The position numbers were made by a program, and so were the translations under genes. Positions 9,977-17,455 of a stretch of 64,000 bases of DNA are shown here, one piece after another. The first letter of the stretch is position 1. The number at the start of each line of letters is the position of its first letter. A model generated the notes under the pieces. That model saw only the letters and a program-made list of their open reading frames with translations, did no database searches and was not told the DNA's origin. The stretch covers positions 3,658,001 through 3,722,000 of the forward strand of contig NZ_CP029608.1 of assembly GCF_003352185.1 (NCBI RefSeq), written 5' to 3'. The DNA is from Pseudomonas kribbensis. GTDB taxonomy: Bacteria > Pseudomonadota > Gammaproteobacteria > Pseudomonadales > Pseudomonadaceae.

Positions 9977-10404
9977 GATGATTCCTCTGATGCTGGGCTG
10001 AACTCAACCCATTTAACCTTTGCGGAATCTATCAGCAAAAATTCGGCGCCAATAGGATCCAATTTGCCATCGTCATTGAGCCAGCGTGGAAACTTCATCA
10101 AAAACTGACCGGTGTTCGACTCCGGTGGCCACTCGACTGGCCAGCCTAGAACGCGCCTTTCATCATCCAGATGAAGGGTGATGAATCGATCATATTGAGT
10201 GAAAGCGCAGAACCATTCACTGGGATAGGAAGATTGTTTCGTTACGTTTCTGCTGCGCAACCACCTATGCAATTTGCCATTGGTGGCCAGACAACAAGCC
10301 ATCAACCCCAGCAGCAACGAAGTAGAAAATGCCCAGCACGCTTCAGCCTTGGCATCCCACTTTCCTACGGCAAATCCCTTCTCTCCCGCATCAAAAAACT
10401 AATC
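9973..10404 (-). pseudogene. 5'-truncated DUF6338-like gene remnant
   Basis: An open frame runs from a TAG at about 10402-10404 to a TGA at 9973, but the only start codons are an internal TTG (10317) and ATG (10302), neither with a ribosome-binding site. The readable product has a hydrophobic stretch (TSLLLGLMACCLA) and then RVLGWPVEWPP and FLLIDSAKVKWVEF, which resemble the C-terminal half of DUF6338 membrane proteins. The N-terminal half expected of that family is missing, cut off close to the terminator of the GMC oxidoreductase gene. I read it as a decayed gene; the family match is from memory. Confidence 0.5.
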
Positions 10405-10416
10405 TTCCAGAAACAG

Positions 10417-10446
10417 CAATGCCGGCCCGTAATGGGCCGGCATTCA
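10417..10446 (-). terminator. Intrinsic terminator of the GMC oxidoreductase gene
   Basis: Inverted repeat AATGCCGGCCC / GGGCCGGCATT with a 5-base loop, 50 bp past the stop codon of the GMC oxidoreductase gene on the minus strand. The following T stretch is short and interrupted. Confidence 0.65.
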
Positions 10447-10495
10447 AAGCCTAGTGCACGCAGGAAAGACGCTTGCGATCAACTGTCACCGCGCA

Positions 10496-12109
10496 TTACG
10501 CATCCTGCAGAATCAGATCCGCGCCCTTCTCCGCCACCATCAGCACCGCCGCATGGGTGTTGCCCGACGTGACGTTGGGGAAGATCGACGCATCGACGAT
10601 CCGCAAGCCCTCAAGGCCATGCACCTTGAGGCGCTTGTCGACCACCGAAGTCTGCTCATCCGCACCCATCGCGCAGGAACCGCACAGGTGATAGATCGAG
10701 CCGCAGTTGTCACGGAAGTACTGCAGCATCTGCTCGTCGGTTTCCACCGCCGGCCCCGGCAAGACTTCATCAACCGTGATGCCCTTCAGCGCCGGAGCGC
10801 CCATGATCTTGCGCATCAGTCGACTGCCCTGGATGACCTCGTCGATGTCCTTCTGCGTGCTCAGGTAGTTCGGGTCGATCAACGCGGCATCGCGCGGATT
10901 CTTCGAGGCAATCGTGATGTGACCACGACTGGTCGGGCGGCACGGGTTGAAGCACAGCAGAAAGCCTGAATACGGCTCGGGCTTGAGGCTGGCCTTGTTG
11001 TTTTTCGGAATCTGGTACGACAGCGGGTTGAAATACAGCTGCAGGTTCGGATGGCTCTGCTCCGAGTTGCCTCGAAAGAAACCGCCCGCCTGATTGACGC
11101 TCATCGCCAGCGCGCCCTTGCGGGTCAGCAGGTATTTCACGCCGAGCTTGAACTGGCCGAACAGCGAGCTCAGCTCATCATTCAACGTCGGGATATTGGC
11201 CTTGTAGTAGTAGCTGACGCACAGGTGATCCTGCAGGTTCTGCCCCACTGCCGGCAGGTGTTTGACCAGCGGAATCTGATGCTTGGCCAGCAAGGCACGA
11301 TCCGCCACGCCGGACAGTTGCAGGATCTTCGGCGTGTCGACAGCACCGGCGCACAGGATCACTTCCTTGCGCGCCGTGAAGGTTCGCACCACGCCATGCT
11401 GGGTGATGGATATCCCCGTGGCACGTCGCTGGCTTTCATCGAACAGCACACGGTCGACCAGCGCGTAGTGCTCGACTGTCAGGTTTGGCCGGCTCAGTGC
11501 CGGATGCAGATGGGCGAAGCTGCTGGAGCTGCGCTGACCGTTGCGGGTGTTGACGTCATAGATGCCCGCACCTTCGAATTTCGGACCGTTGAAATCATCG
11601 CTGCGCGGGTAACCGAGTTCGTCGCAGCCCTTGAGGAACACGTCGCAGATCGGGTGGGTCTGGCCGGCCATCGGGGTGATGCTGATCGGGCCGCTGCCAC
11701 CGTGGTATTCGCTGTCGCCCAGCGGATGGTTTTCCAGTTTGCGGAAGTACGGCAGCACATCCTTGAAGCCCCAGCCGTCATTGCCGTTGGCCGCCCAGTC
11801 GTTGAAATCATGGGCCTGACCACGTACGTAGATCATCGCGTTGATCGAGCCCGAACCGCCCTGGACCTTGCCGCGCGGGGCGTAGATTTCGCGATTGCCC
11901 AACTGCTTCTGCGGCTGGCTGTAGTACATCCAGTTGAAGGTCGGGTTGTAATACATTTTGGCGAAGCCGACCGGGATCTTGAACCACAGGGAACTGTCCT
12001 TGCCGCCCGCCTCCAGCAGCAGCACCGTGTGTTGGCCCGAGGCCGAGAGCCGATTGGCCAGCACGCAGCCAGCGGCGCCTGCGCCAGCGATGATGTAGTC
12101 GTATGTCAT
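10496..12109 (-). CDS. GMC-family FAD-dependent alcohol dehydrogenase (choline-dehydrogenase-like)
   Basis: Flavoprotein of 537 residues that oxidises an alcohol group to an aldehyde or ketone. The ADP-binding GAGAAGCVLANRLS motif is at residues ~8-21 with the acidic end of the second strand in LLLEAGG (~33), the GMC signature 1 region GGSGSINAMIYVRG is near 83-96, and the C-terminal part with CGSCAMG and VDASIFP (about 460-510) contains the catalytic-base region. It is the last gene of the group aldA-like / MFS / enolase-superfamily / GMC, separated from the preceding gene by 60 bp. In this setting it probably oxidises the alcohol or sugar that enters the pathway. Substrate not determined. 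Confidence 0.9.
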   Translation of the reverse strand: MTYDYIIAGAGAAGCVLANRLSASGQHTVLLLEAGGKDSSLWFKIPVGFAKMYYNPTFNWMYYSQPQKQLGNREIYAPRGKVQGGSGSINAMIYVRGQAHDFNDWAANGNDGWGFKDVLPYFRKLENHPLGDSEYHGGSGPISITPMAGQTHPICDVFLKGCDELGYPRSDDFNGPKFEGAGIYDVNTRNGQRSSSSFAHLHPALSRPNLTVEHYALVDRVLFDESQRRATGISITQHGVVRTFTARKEVILCAGAVDTPKILQLSGVADRALLAKHQIPLVKHLPAVGQNLQDHLCVSYYYKANIPTLNDELSSLFGQFKLGVKYLLTRKGALAMSVNQAGGFFRGNSEQSHPNLQLYFNPLSYQIPKNNKASLKPEPYSGFLLCFNPCRPTSRGHITIASKNPRDAALIDPNYLSTQKDIDEVIQGSRLMRKIMGAPALKGITVDEVLPGPAVETDEQMLQYFRDNCGSIYHLCGSCAMGADEQTSVVDKRLKVHGLEGLRIVDASIFPNVTSGNTHAAVLMVAEKGADLILQDA

Positions 12110-12169
12110 GCACGGTTACCGCGTAAGTCTTTTTATCGAACCCGCCCGTTGCCGGACGGGGAAATCCCG

Positions 12170-13387
12170 TCAGCCCTTGGCCGGCGATGTGTCTTTGACG
12201 TCGGCCGGGGTCGGGGCCATTTGCAGGTGCAGACGCTCACCGGTGTACGGCGAATGCTTGCGCACCACGTCCATGTTCAGCTCCACGCCCAGGCCCGGTT
12301 CGGTGGACGGGATGATGTAGCCGTCCTCCCACTGCAACGGCTTTTTCAGGACCTCGGCGTGGAAGCCGCCCCAGGTCTCGATGCTTTCCTGAATCAGGAA
12401 GTTCGGTGTGCAGGCCGCGAGCTGGAAACTCGCCGCTGCGCCAATCGGCCCGTTGTACAGATGCGGGGCGATTTGCGCGTAATAGGCCTCGGCCATGCTG
12501 GCGATCTTCTTGCCTTCGAGCAGGCCGCCGCAGCGCGCCACGTTCATCTGCAGAATCGACGCACCGCCGGCCTGCAACAGCTTGAAGAATTCGTACTTGG
12601 TGGTCAGGCGCTCACCGGTGGCAATCGGAATGCTGGTCTTGGCCGCGACTTGCGCCATGGCCTCTTCCTGGCCCGGCGGCACCGGCTCTTCGAACCACAG
12701 CGGGTCGTATTTCTCCAGGCGTTTGGCCAGCCGAATCGCCGAGGACGGAACCATTTGCCCGTGGGTGCCGAACAGCAGATCGCACTTGTTGCCCACCGCT
12801 TCGCGGATCTTGCGGCAGAAGGTTTCGCAGCGCTCCAGCACTTCCAGCGAGATCTGGTGCCCGGAGTACGCGGTGTACGGCCCGGCCGGGTCGAACTTCA
12901 CGGCGGTGAAGCCCTTGTTCATGTTGTCGATGGCGCACTCGGCCGCCAGGTCCGGGTCGTCGTAGTCATACTCGCCACGGCTGTTGACCGGGTACAGGTA
13001 GGTGTAGGAACGCAGGCGTTCGTGAACCTTGCCGCCGAGCAGTTCGTAGACCGGCTTGTTCGCAGCCTTGCCGACGATGTCCCAGCAGGCCATTTCCAGG
13101 CCGCTGACCACGCCCATCATGGTCAGGTCGGGACGCTGGGTGAAACCACTCGAATAGGCCTGACGGAAGAAGCGCTCGATGTGGTGCGGATCCTGATTCA
13201 GCAGGTAGCGCTCAAACACGTCTTCGATGATCGGCAGCATGGCTTTGGGGCCGAAGGTGGCGGCGTAGATCTCGCCGACGCCTTCGATGCCGCAGTCGGT
13301 CTTGAGCTTGACGAACAGCCAGTACATGCCGCCGATATGCGGTGGCGGTACGGCGACGATATGGGTTTCAAGGGCGACGATTTTCAT
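12170..13387 (-). CDS. Enolase-superfamily dehydratase-like protein (mandelate racemase/galactonate dehydratase type)
   Basis: A 405-residue member of the MR/MLE family, which abstracts the proton alpha to a carboxylate in sugar acids. Two metal-binding Glu are visible in FEEPV and ATGERL, and a His in APHLYNGP. Against E. coli DgoD, whose metal Asp183 and base His185 lie in a D-x-H motif 26 residues before the FEEP-type Glu, this protein has Gly-Thr-His at the same spacing: the first metal ligand is Gly. The Asp paired with the barrel-end His is Asn (LQMNVA). The start at 13387 has AGGTG six bases upstream; a GTG nine bases earlier is less likely. The gene lies between the MFS and GMC genes. 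Product unknown. Confidence 0.88.
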   Translation of the reverse strand: MKIVALETHIVAVPPPHIGGMYWLFVKLKTDCGIEGVGEIYAATFGPKAMLPIIEDVFERYLLNQDPHHIERFFRQAYSSGFTQRPDLTMMGVVSGLEMACWDIVGKAANKPVYELLGGKVHERLRSYTYLYPVNSRGEYDYDDPDLAAECAIDNMNKGFTAVKFDPAGPYTAYSGHQISLEVLERCETFCRKIREAVGNKCDLLFGTHGQMVPSSAIRLAKRLEKYDPLWFEEPVPPGQEEAMAQVAAKTSIPIATGERLTTKYEFFKLLQAGGASILQMNVARCGGLLEGKKIASMAEAYYAQIAPHLYNGPIGAAASFQLAACTPNFLIQESIETWGGFHAEVLKKPLQWEDGYIIPSTEPGLGVELNMDVVRKHSPYTGERLHLQMAPTPADVKDTSPAKG

Positions 13388-13388
13388 C

Positions 13389-14723
13389 TCAGGCACCTGT
13401 CTTGTTCAAAGAAGTCTTGTTCAAAGATTTTTTATTGATCCGGGCACGCAGGGTCACGGCAGCCAGAGTGCCGATCAGACCGATGGTGGCGATGTAGCCG
13501 AAATAGAACTTGTAGCCGAGGGCGCCAGGGAAATGTTCAGTGAGGTAGCCGTTGATCAACGGGATGAACGCATCCGGCATGTAACCGACCACCGAGACGA
13601 TGCCGATGGCCAGTCCGGTGATGCGCAGCGGAATGTTGCAGCTGTCGAGGATCGCCCAGTACAGACCGCGAATCGCGTAGGTCATCAGGCCGATGAAAAT
13701 CACTGTCGCGATCAGCAGCCCCATGCTGTTGAGTGCCGGGAACACGATCAGGCCGACGATTGCCAGACTCGCCAGCAACAGCGCAACGATCAGCACCGAG
13801 ATGTTCGAAAACTTGTCCCCCAGCCAGCCGCCGCCGATGCCGCCGATCGGGCGCATCCACAGCTTGATGGTGGTGATGGTGCCGGCCATGACGGCGGTCA
13901 GGCCGCTGCCTTGCAGGTAGTCCGAGAAACTGTAGGTGGCCCAGAAGATGTGATAACCGCAGAACACGATCGCGGTGACCAGCCACAGTTCAGGGATCTT
14001 CACCAGGGTCGCCAGATCAGTGAGCAGGTTGAACTTGCCCTTCTCTACCGGCGGCGTGTCCTCCATCGACTTCGGATCCTTGATCAGCACCAGCACACAG
14101 CCGATGGCGATACAGGTGAAGGCGTAGAGGTAAACCACGTGCTTGAAACCTTCAGCGGTGGACTCGCCACGGGTTTCGGTAGCGAAGGCGAACAACGCCA
14201 GCGCAACCGTCGCCAGCAGCGCTTCGACCAGCCCGCGACCGCCATCGAGAATGCCAAAGAACCGGCCCTGCTCGGTGTGATGGGCAATCATCTTCACGCG
14301 CTTGAGCACCGAGGCCCAGAACGTCAGGCCGGTGGTCAGCCCCCAGCAACCGAAGATGATCATCAACCCGGTCATCGACGGCGCCGTCGAGTACCACAGG
14401 CCCAGCGCGCCGGTTGCCACCAGCGAAAAGAAGATCAGGAAACGCGGCGCGATACGGTCGGCCAGCCAACCGCTCGGCAAGTAGCTGAGCAGGAAAATCG
14501 TCCCAAGCATCGAGTACAGATAACCCAGCTCGCTGTGGTTGATCTGGAACACCTCGAGCATGGTGGTCTGGTAGACCTGGCGCAGGTACAGAATCGGATA
14601 GATCGCACCGGCGGCCAGCACCAGCAACATCAGTTGGAAATAGCGACTTCCCTTGTCGCTGCGGCTTTTCGAAGCCGAATCGGAACCCTGAACAGCGGCA
14701 GCAGAGGATGCATGCTTGGACAT
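13389..14723 (-). CDS. MFS transporter, sugar-acid/organophosphate-type
   Basis: Inner-membrane carrier of 444 residues with about twelve hydrophobic helices, a charged N-terminal tail of about 25 residues, and an SGWLADRIAPR loop after the second helix. The overall pattern is that of MFS importers for sugar acids or organophosphates. It sits between an aldehyde dehydrogenase and an enolase-superfamily enzyme, so import of their shared precursor is the likely role. The C-terminal tail contains a five-residue duplication (KSLN-KTSLN-KTGA) encoded by a 15-bp tandem repeat. Its stop codon lies 2 bp upstream of the next ATG. Confidence 0.88.
   Translation of the reverse strand: MSKHASSAAAVQGSDSASKSRSDKGSRYFQLMLLVLAAGAIYPILYLRQVYQTTMLEVFQINHSELGYLYSMLGTIFLLSYLPSGWLADRIAPRFLIFFSLVATGALGLWYSTAPSMTGLMIIFGCWGLTTGLTFWASVLKRVKMIAHHTEQGRFFGILDGGRGLVEALLATVALALFAFATETRGESTAEGFKHVVYLYAFTCIAIGCVLVLIKDPKSMEDTPPVEKGKFNLLTDLATLVKIPELWLVTAIVFCGYHIFWATYSFSDYLQGSGLTAVMAGTITTIKLWMRPIGGIGGGWLGDKFSNISVLIVALLLASLAIVGLIVFPALNSMGLLIATVIFIGLMTYAIRGLYWAILDSCNIPLRITGLAIGIVSVVGYMPDAFIPLINGYLTEHFPGALGYKFYFGYIATIGLIGTLAAVTLRARINKKSLNKTSLNKTGA
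13399..13428 (-). repeat. 15-bp tandem duplication at MFS gene 3' end
   Basis: GTCTTGTTCAAAGAA is followed directly by GTCTTGTTCAAAGAT, 14 of 15 bases identical. In the MFS reading frame each copy encodes KTSLN-like residues, so the duplication stays in frame and only lengthens the C-terminal tail. Confidence 0.85.
13429..13436 (-). promoter_or_regulatory. A-rich Crc/Hfq-type motif before the enolase-superfamily gene
   Basis: The mRNA-sense strand reads AATAAAAA (pattern AAnAAnAA) about 41 bases before the ATG at 13387, inside the end of the upstream gene. This match is weaker evidence than the intergenic ones. Confidence 0.4.
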
Positions 14724-14766
14724 TGAAGTGACCTCGGGCGACCCGTGCTCCGGGCGCCCCTGATAA

Positions 14767-14776
14767 TTGTTTTTAT
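14767..14776 (-). promoter_or_regulatory. A-rich Crc/Hfq-type motif before the MFS gene
   Basis: ATAAAAACAA on the mRNA-sense strand, containing AAAAACAA (AAnAAnAA), 43 bases before the MFS start. The same 10-mer occurs before the AldA-like and porin genes. Confidence 0.55.
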
Positions 14777-14805
14777 AGGTGTAGCGTGAGGCGTGATGCG
14801 GTGGA

Positions 14806-16236
14806 TCAGTACTTCATGACCACGAGACGGGTCTGGGTGAATTCGAGCATGCCGTGCTTGCCGTCATCGCCGCCCAGGCCCGAGCGTTTCCAGCCGGCGT
14901 GATAGCCCTGGTACGGATCAGCAGGGGTGCGATTGACGTACAACTCGCCGGCTTCGATGGCGTTGGCGACTTTCTGCGCAGTGCGATAATTCTCGGTGTA
15001 CAGCACTGACGACAGACCGAACTGGTGGTCGTTGGCCATGGCCAGCGCTTCGTCGATGTCGCGGTACTTGAGCACCGGCAGCACCGGGCCGAAGATTTCT
15101 TCCTGGACGATTTCCATGTCCTGGCGGCAACCGCTGAGCAGCGTTGGCGGGTAGAAATGCCCCGGACCTTCGGGCAGCACACCGCCGCTTTCGAGGACGC
15201 CGCCGTCGGCAATCGCGCGCTCGACCATGGCGTGGATGTTCTTCTGCGAACTGGCGTTGACCAACGGGCCCATCAGGCTCGCATCTGTGGCGCGGTCGCC
15301 GAACTTCACGGCAGCGATTTTCGCTTTCAGCAGCGCGAGGAAACGGTCGTAGACGCTTTCCTGCACGTAGACCCGCTCCACCGCCGTACACAACTGGCCG
15401 CAATGGGTGGTCTTGGAAGCAATGATTGCGCTCGCGGCCGCTTCAAGATCAGCGTCAGCCTCAATGATTGCCGGGGTCTTGCCGCCCAGTTCCAGCGAAG
15501 GCTTGGCGATGTTGGCCTTGCAATAGTCGAGGACGATGCGCCCGGCGTTGACGCTGCCGGTCAGGGTGATCAGGCCCACGGCTTTATGGGTGCAAACCGC
15601 TGCGGCGGTGGCGTGATCCATGGTCAGGATGTTGATCACACCGGCCGGCATGCCCGATTGCTCCACGGCTTTGGCGATTTCGAACGCCGAGGTTGGGGTG
15701 TTGTTGCTCGGGCGCACCACCACGGTATTGCCGGCAATCAGCGCCGGAGCGATTTTGCGCAGCAAGGTGTAGACCGGGTAGTTGAACGGAATCAGGCACG
15801 CGACGACGCCAATCGGCTCGCGGTGCAGGAACAGGTTTTCGTCGGGGCTGTCGCTGGGAATGATCTCGCCTTCGATGCGGCGCGCCCATTCGGCGTGGTA
15901 ACGGGTGATCTGCGCGGCATAACGGGCTTCGTTGCTTGCGTCGCTCAGGCTTTTGCCGGACTCGGCAGCCAGTGCGGCGCCGATGGCGTCGGCGCGATCT
16001 TCAAGGGCAGCCGCAAACGCTCGCAGGTGTTCGGCGCGCTCGATGCTGGTGAGTTTGGCCCAGACTTTCTGCGCCGCTGCGGCGGCATCGACGGCCGCCG
16101 TGGCTTCTTCGGCAGTGGCAGCCGACACCTGGCCGATCAACGCTTCGGTGGCCGGGTTGTAGACCGCGATCAGCGCCGCGCTGGCCGGCTCGATGAAGTG
16201 GCCGTTAACAAAATTTCGCTCGACTCGCATGTGCAT
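14806..16236 (-). CDS. NAD-dependent aldehyde dehydrogenase, AldA-like (lactaldehyde/glycolaldehyde type)
   Basis: Cytosolic dehydrogenase of 476 residues. Glu of LELGGKTP (~252) and Cys of HCGQLCTAVERV (~286) form the active site. The C-terminal segment, YHAGWKRSGLGGDDGKHGMLEFTQT, closely follows E. coli AldA, which oxidises L-lactaldehyde and glycolaldehyde. It is the first gene of the catabolic run read towards the MFS, enolase-superfamily and GMC genes, and is preceded by the LysR gene on the same strand. It probably converts the aldehyde formed in this pathway to a carboxylate. Two ATGs six bases apart can serve as start; the upstream one is given. Confidence 0.92.
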   Translation of the reverse strand: MHMRVERNFVNGHFIEPASAALIAVYNPATEALIGQVSAATAEEATAAVDAAAAAQKVWAKLTSIERAEHLRAFAAALEDRADAIGAALAAESGKSLSDASNEARYAAQITRYHAEWARRIEGEIIPSDSPDENLFLHREPIGVVACLIPFNYPVYTLLRKIAPALIAGNTVVVRPSNNTPTSAFEIAKAVEQSGMPAGVINILTMDHATAAAVCTHKAVGLITLTGSVNAGRIVLDYCKANIAKPSLELGGKTPAIIEADADLEAAASAIIASKTTHCGQLCTAVERVYVQESVYDRFLALLKAKIAAVKFGDRATDASLMGPLVNASSQKNIHAMVERAIADGGVLESGGVLPEGPGHFYPPTLLSGCRQDMEIVQEEIFGPVLPVLKYRDIDEALAMANDHQFGLSSVLYTENYRTAQKVANAIEAGELYVNRTPADPYQGYHAGWKRSGLGGDDGKHGMLEFTQTRLVVMKY

Positions 16237-16241
16237 CGCCC

Positions 16242-16251
16242 ATCGTTTGTT
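16242..16251 (+). promoter_or_regulatory. Candidate LysR operator copy 1
   Basis: ATCGTTTGTT, exactly repeated at 17384-17393 and inverted at 16291-16300. It lies in the leader just upstream of the AldA-like gene and forms a widely spaced inverted pair with the copy at 16291. Confidence 0.45.
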
Positions 16252-16256
16252 TTTAT
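16247..16256 (-). promoter_or_regulatory. A-rich Crc/Hfq-type motif before the AldA-like gene
   Basis: The mRNA-sense strand reads ATAAAAACAA ending 10 bases before the ATG, in the place where Crc/Hfq binding blocks translation in pseudomonads. It overlaps the candidate operator copy at 16242. Confidence 0.6.
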
Positions 16257-16290
16257 CGATGCCGCCAGTCTTGTCATCGACAGCGGGTTC

Positions 16291-16300
16291 AACAAACGAT
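16291..16300 (-). promoter_or_regulatory. Candidate LysR operator copy 2 (inverted)
   Basis: AACAAACGAT on the plus strand, the exact reverse complement of the copies at 16242 and 17384. It lies between the end of the LysR gene and the AldA-like gene. Confidence 0.45.
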
Positions 16301-16337
16301 TTATCCGGCGATCAAACATTCGAAAAAGGCACGTTAC

Positions 16338-17270
16338 TCAGAAAATCGCCTTCGAAGGCTCAAGTTGGCGCTGCGCCAGCCAGATCTCTTCCTGCAGCCA
16401 CTGACTGAAGGCCTGCAATTGCGGCATCTGCGTCTGTTCCGGGCGGGTCACCAGCCAGTAGGACTGGTGGCCTTCGACATGGACGTTGTGCACCTGGGTC
16501 AACTGCCCGCTGGCCAGTTCCGAGGCGACCATGTGCCAGTCGGCAATGGTGATCCCCAGACCATCGACCGCCGCTTGAATGGCCAGATCCAGCAGGTCGA
16601 ATTCATAGCCGCCCTGGGTATCGACGCCCGTGATGCGCGCCGCGTCGAGCCAGTGTTTCCAGGTCAGGTAGCGCTGATCCTCGCGGGCCAGCACATGCAA
16701 CAGGGTCAGGCGATTGAGGTCGATGCCCTGATCGCCGCCCTCCCGCGCATACAGGGTCGGCGCGCACACGGCGATGTGTCGTTCCTGAATCAGCAGCGAA
16801 CTGTCGAGCCCGTCCCACTCGCCGTCGCCAAAACGGATCGCGCAATCGAGGGTGCTGGTTTCCGCGAGGCTGTCCTGCAAACGGGTGGTGATGCTCAGTT
16901 CCAGCTCCGGATGCTGCTCGCGCAGACGCCCGAGGCGCGGCATCAACCAGCGGCTGGTGAAGGTGGGCGGCGCGTTGATGTGCAGGCGATTGGCGTGGGT
17001 TTTCTGCTGGATGCTGCGCACGGTCAGCTCGATCTTGTCGAACGACTGATGCAGCGCCCGCAGCAGAATCTTGCCGGCACCGGTCAGTTCGAGATGGTGA
17101 TGGCGGCGCTCCAGCAGACTTTCGCCGAGCTGTTCTTCCAGTTGCCGCACCTGACGGCTGACCGCGCTCTGGGTGACGTTGAGCAACTCGGCGGCGCGGG
17201 TGAAGCTGCCGGTGCTGCCGGCCACTTCGAATGCTTTGAGTGCATTCAGGCCGGGCATTTTGCGTTTCAT
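16338..17270 (-). CDS. LysR-family regulator of the AldA/enolase-superfamily locus (GcvA-like)
   Basis: Regulator of 310 residues with helix-turn-helix SFTRAAELLNVTQSAVSRQVR (about residues 20-40) and a GcvA-type effector domain (APPTFTSRWLMPRL, IRFGDGEWDGL). The ATG at 17270 follows GAG at about 11 bases and gives the usual GcvA-like N-terminus; an ATG 48 bases upstream would add an unlikely extension. It is divergent from the porin gene and precedes the AldA-like gene on its own strand, so it stands between the two transcription units it probably controls. The candidate operator 10-mer occurs on both sides of it. Confidence 0.88.
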   Translation of the reverse strand: MKRKMPGLNALKAFEVAGSTGSFTRAAELLNVTQSAVSRQVRQLEEQLGESLLERRHHHLELTGAGKILLRALHQSFDKIELTVRSIQQKTHANRLHINAPPTFTSRWLMPRLGRLREQHPELELSITTRLQDSLAETSTLDCAIRFGDGEWDGLDSSLLIQERHIAVCAPTLYAREGGDQGIDLNRLTLLHVLAREDQRYLTWKHWLDAARITGVDTQGGYEFDLLDLAIQAAVDGLGITIADWHMVASELASGQLTQVHNVHVEGHQSYWLVTRPEQTQMPQLQAFSQWLQEEIWLAQRQLEPSKAIF

Positions 17271-17383
17271 ACAAGGCACTCGAAAACCACTGACAAGGCG
17301 CAAAGCATCCCACGACATTGGCGAATTGTCCTACAGGATTTTCCGAGTAACATGCATTCGATGCAGGTTTCCCTGACGTTTTT

Positions 17384-17393
17384 ATCGTTTGTT
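17384..17393 (+). promoter_or_regulatory. Candidate LysR operator copy 3
   Basis: ATCGTTTGTT in the intergenic region between the LysR gene and the porin gene, identical to the copy at 16242. Both plus-strand copies also have TTTTTATCG next to them. Confidence 0.45.
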
Positions 17394-17430
17394 CTGCGGC
17401 GGGTGGATGGCAAAACTGCGCGGCATCTCT

Positions 17431-17441
17431 AATAAAAACAA
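17431..17441 (+). promoter_or_regulatory. A-rich Crc/Hfq-type motif before the porin gene
   Basis: AATAAAAACAA directly before the GAGAG ribosome-binding site, ending 14 bases before the ATG. It contains two overlapping AAnAAnAA matches. Confidence 0.6.
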
Positions 17442-17455
17442 TCGAGAGCCGCTCC

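Noticed and set aside
11051..13438. 795-aa open frame on the plus strand
   Set aside because: It is antisense to the GMC and enolase-superfamily genes, which have complete family motifs; the antisense frame is rich in Arg, Gln and His from GC-biased codons and has no recognisable domain.
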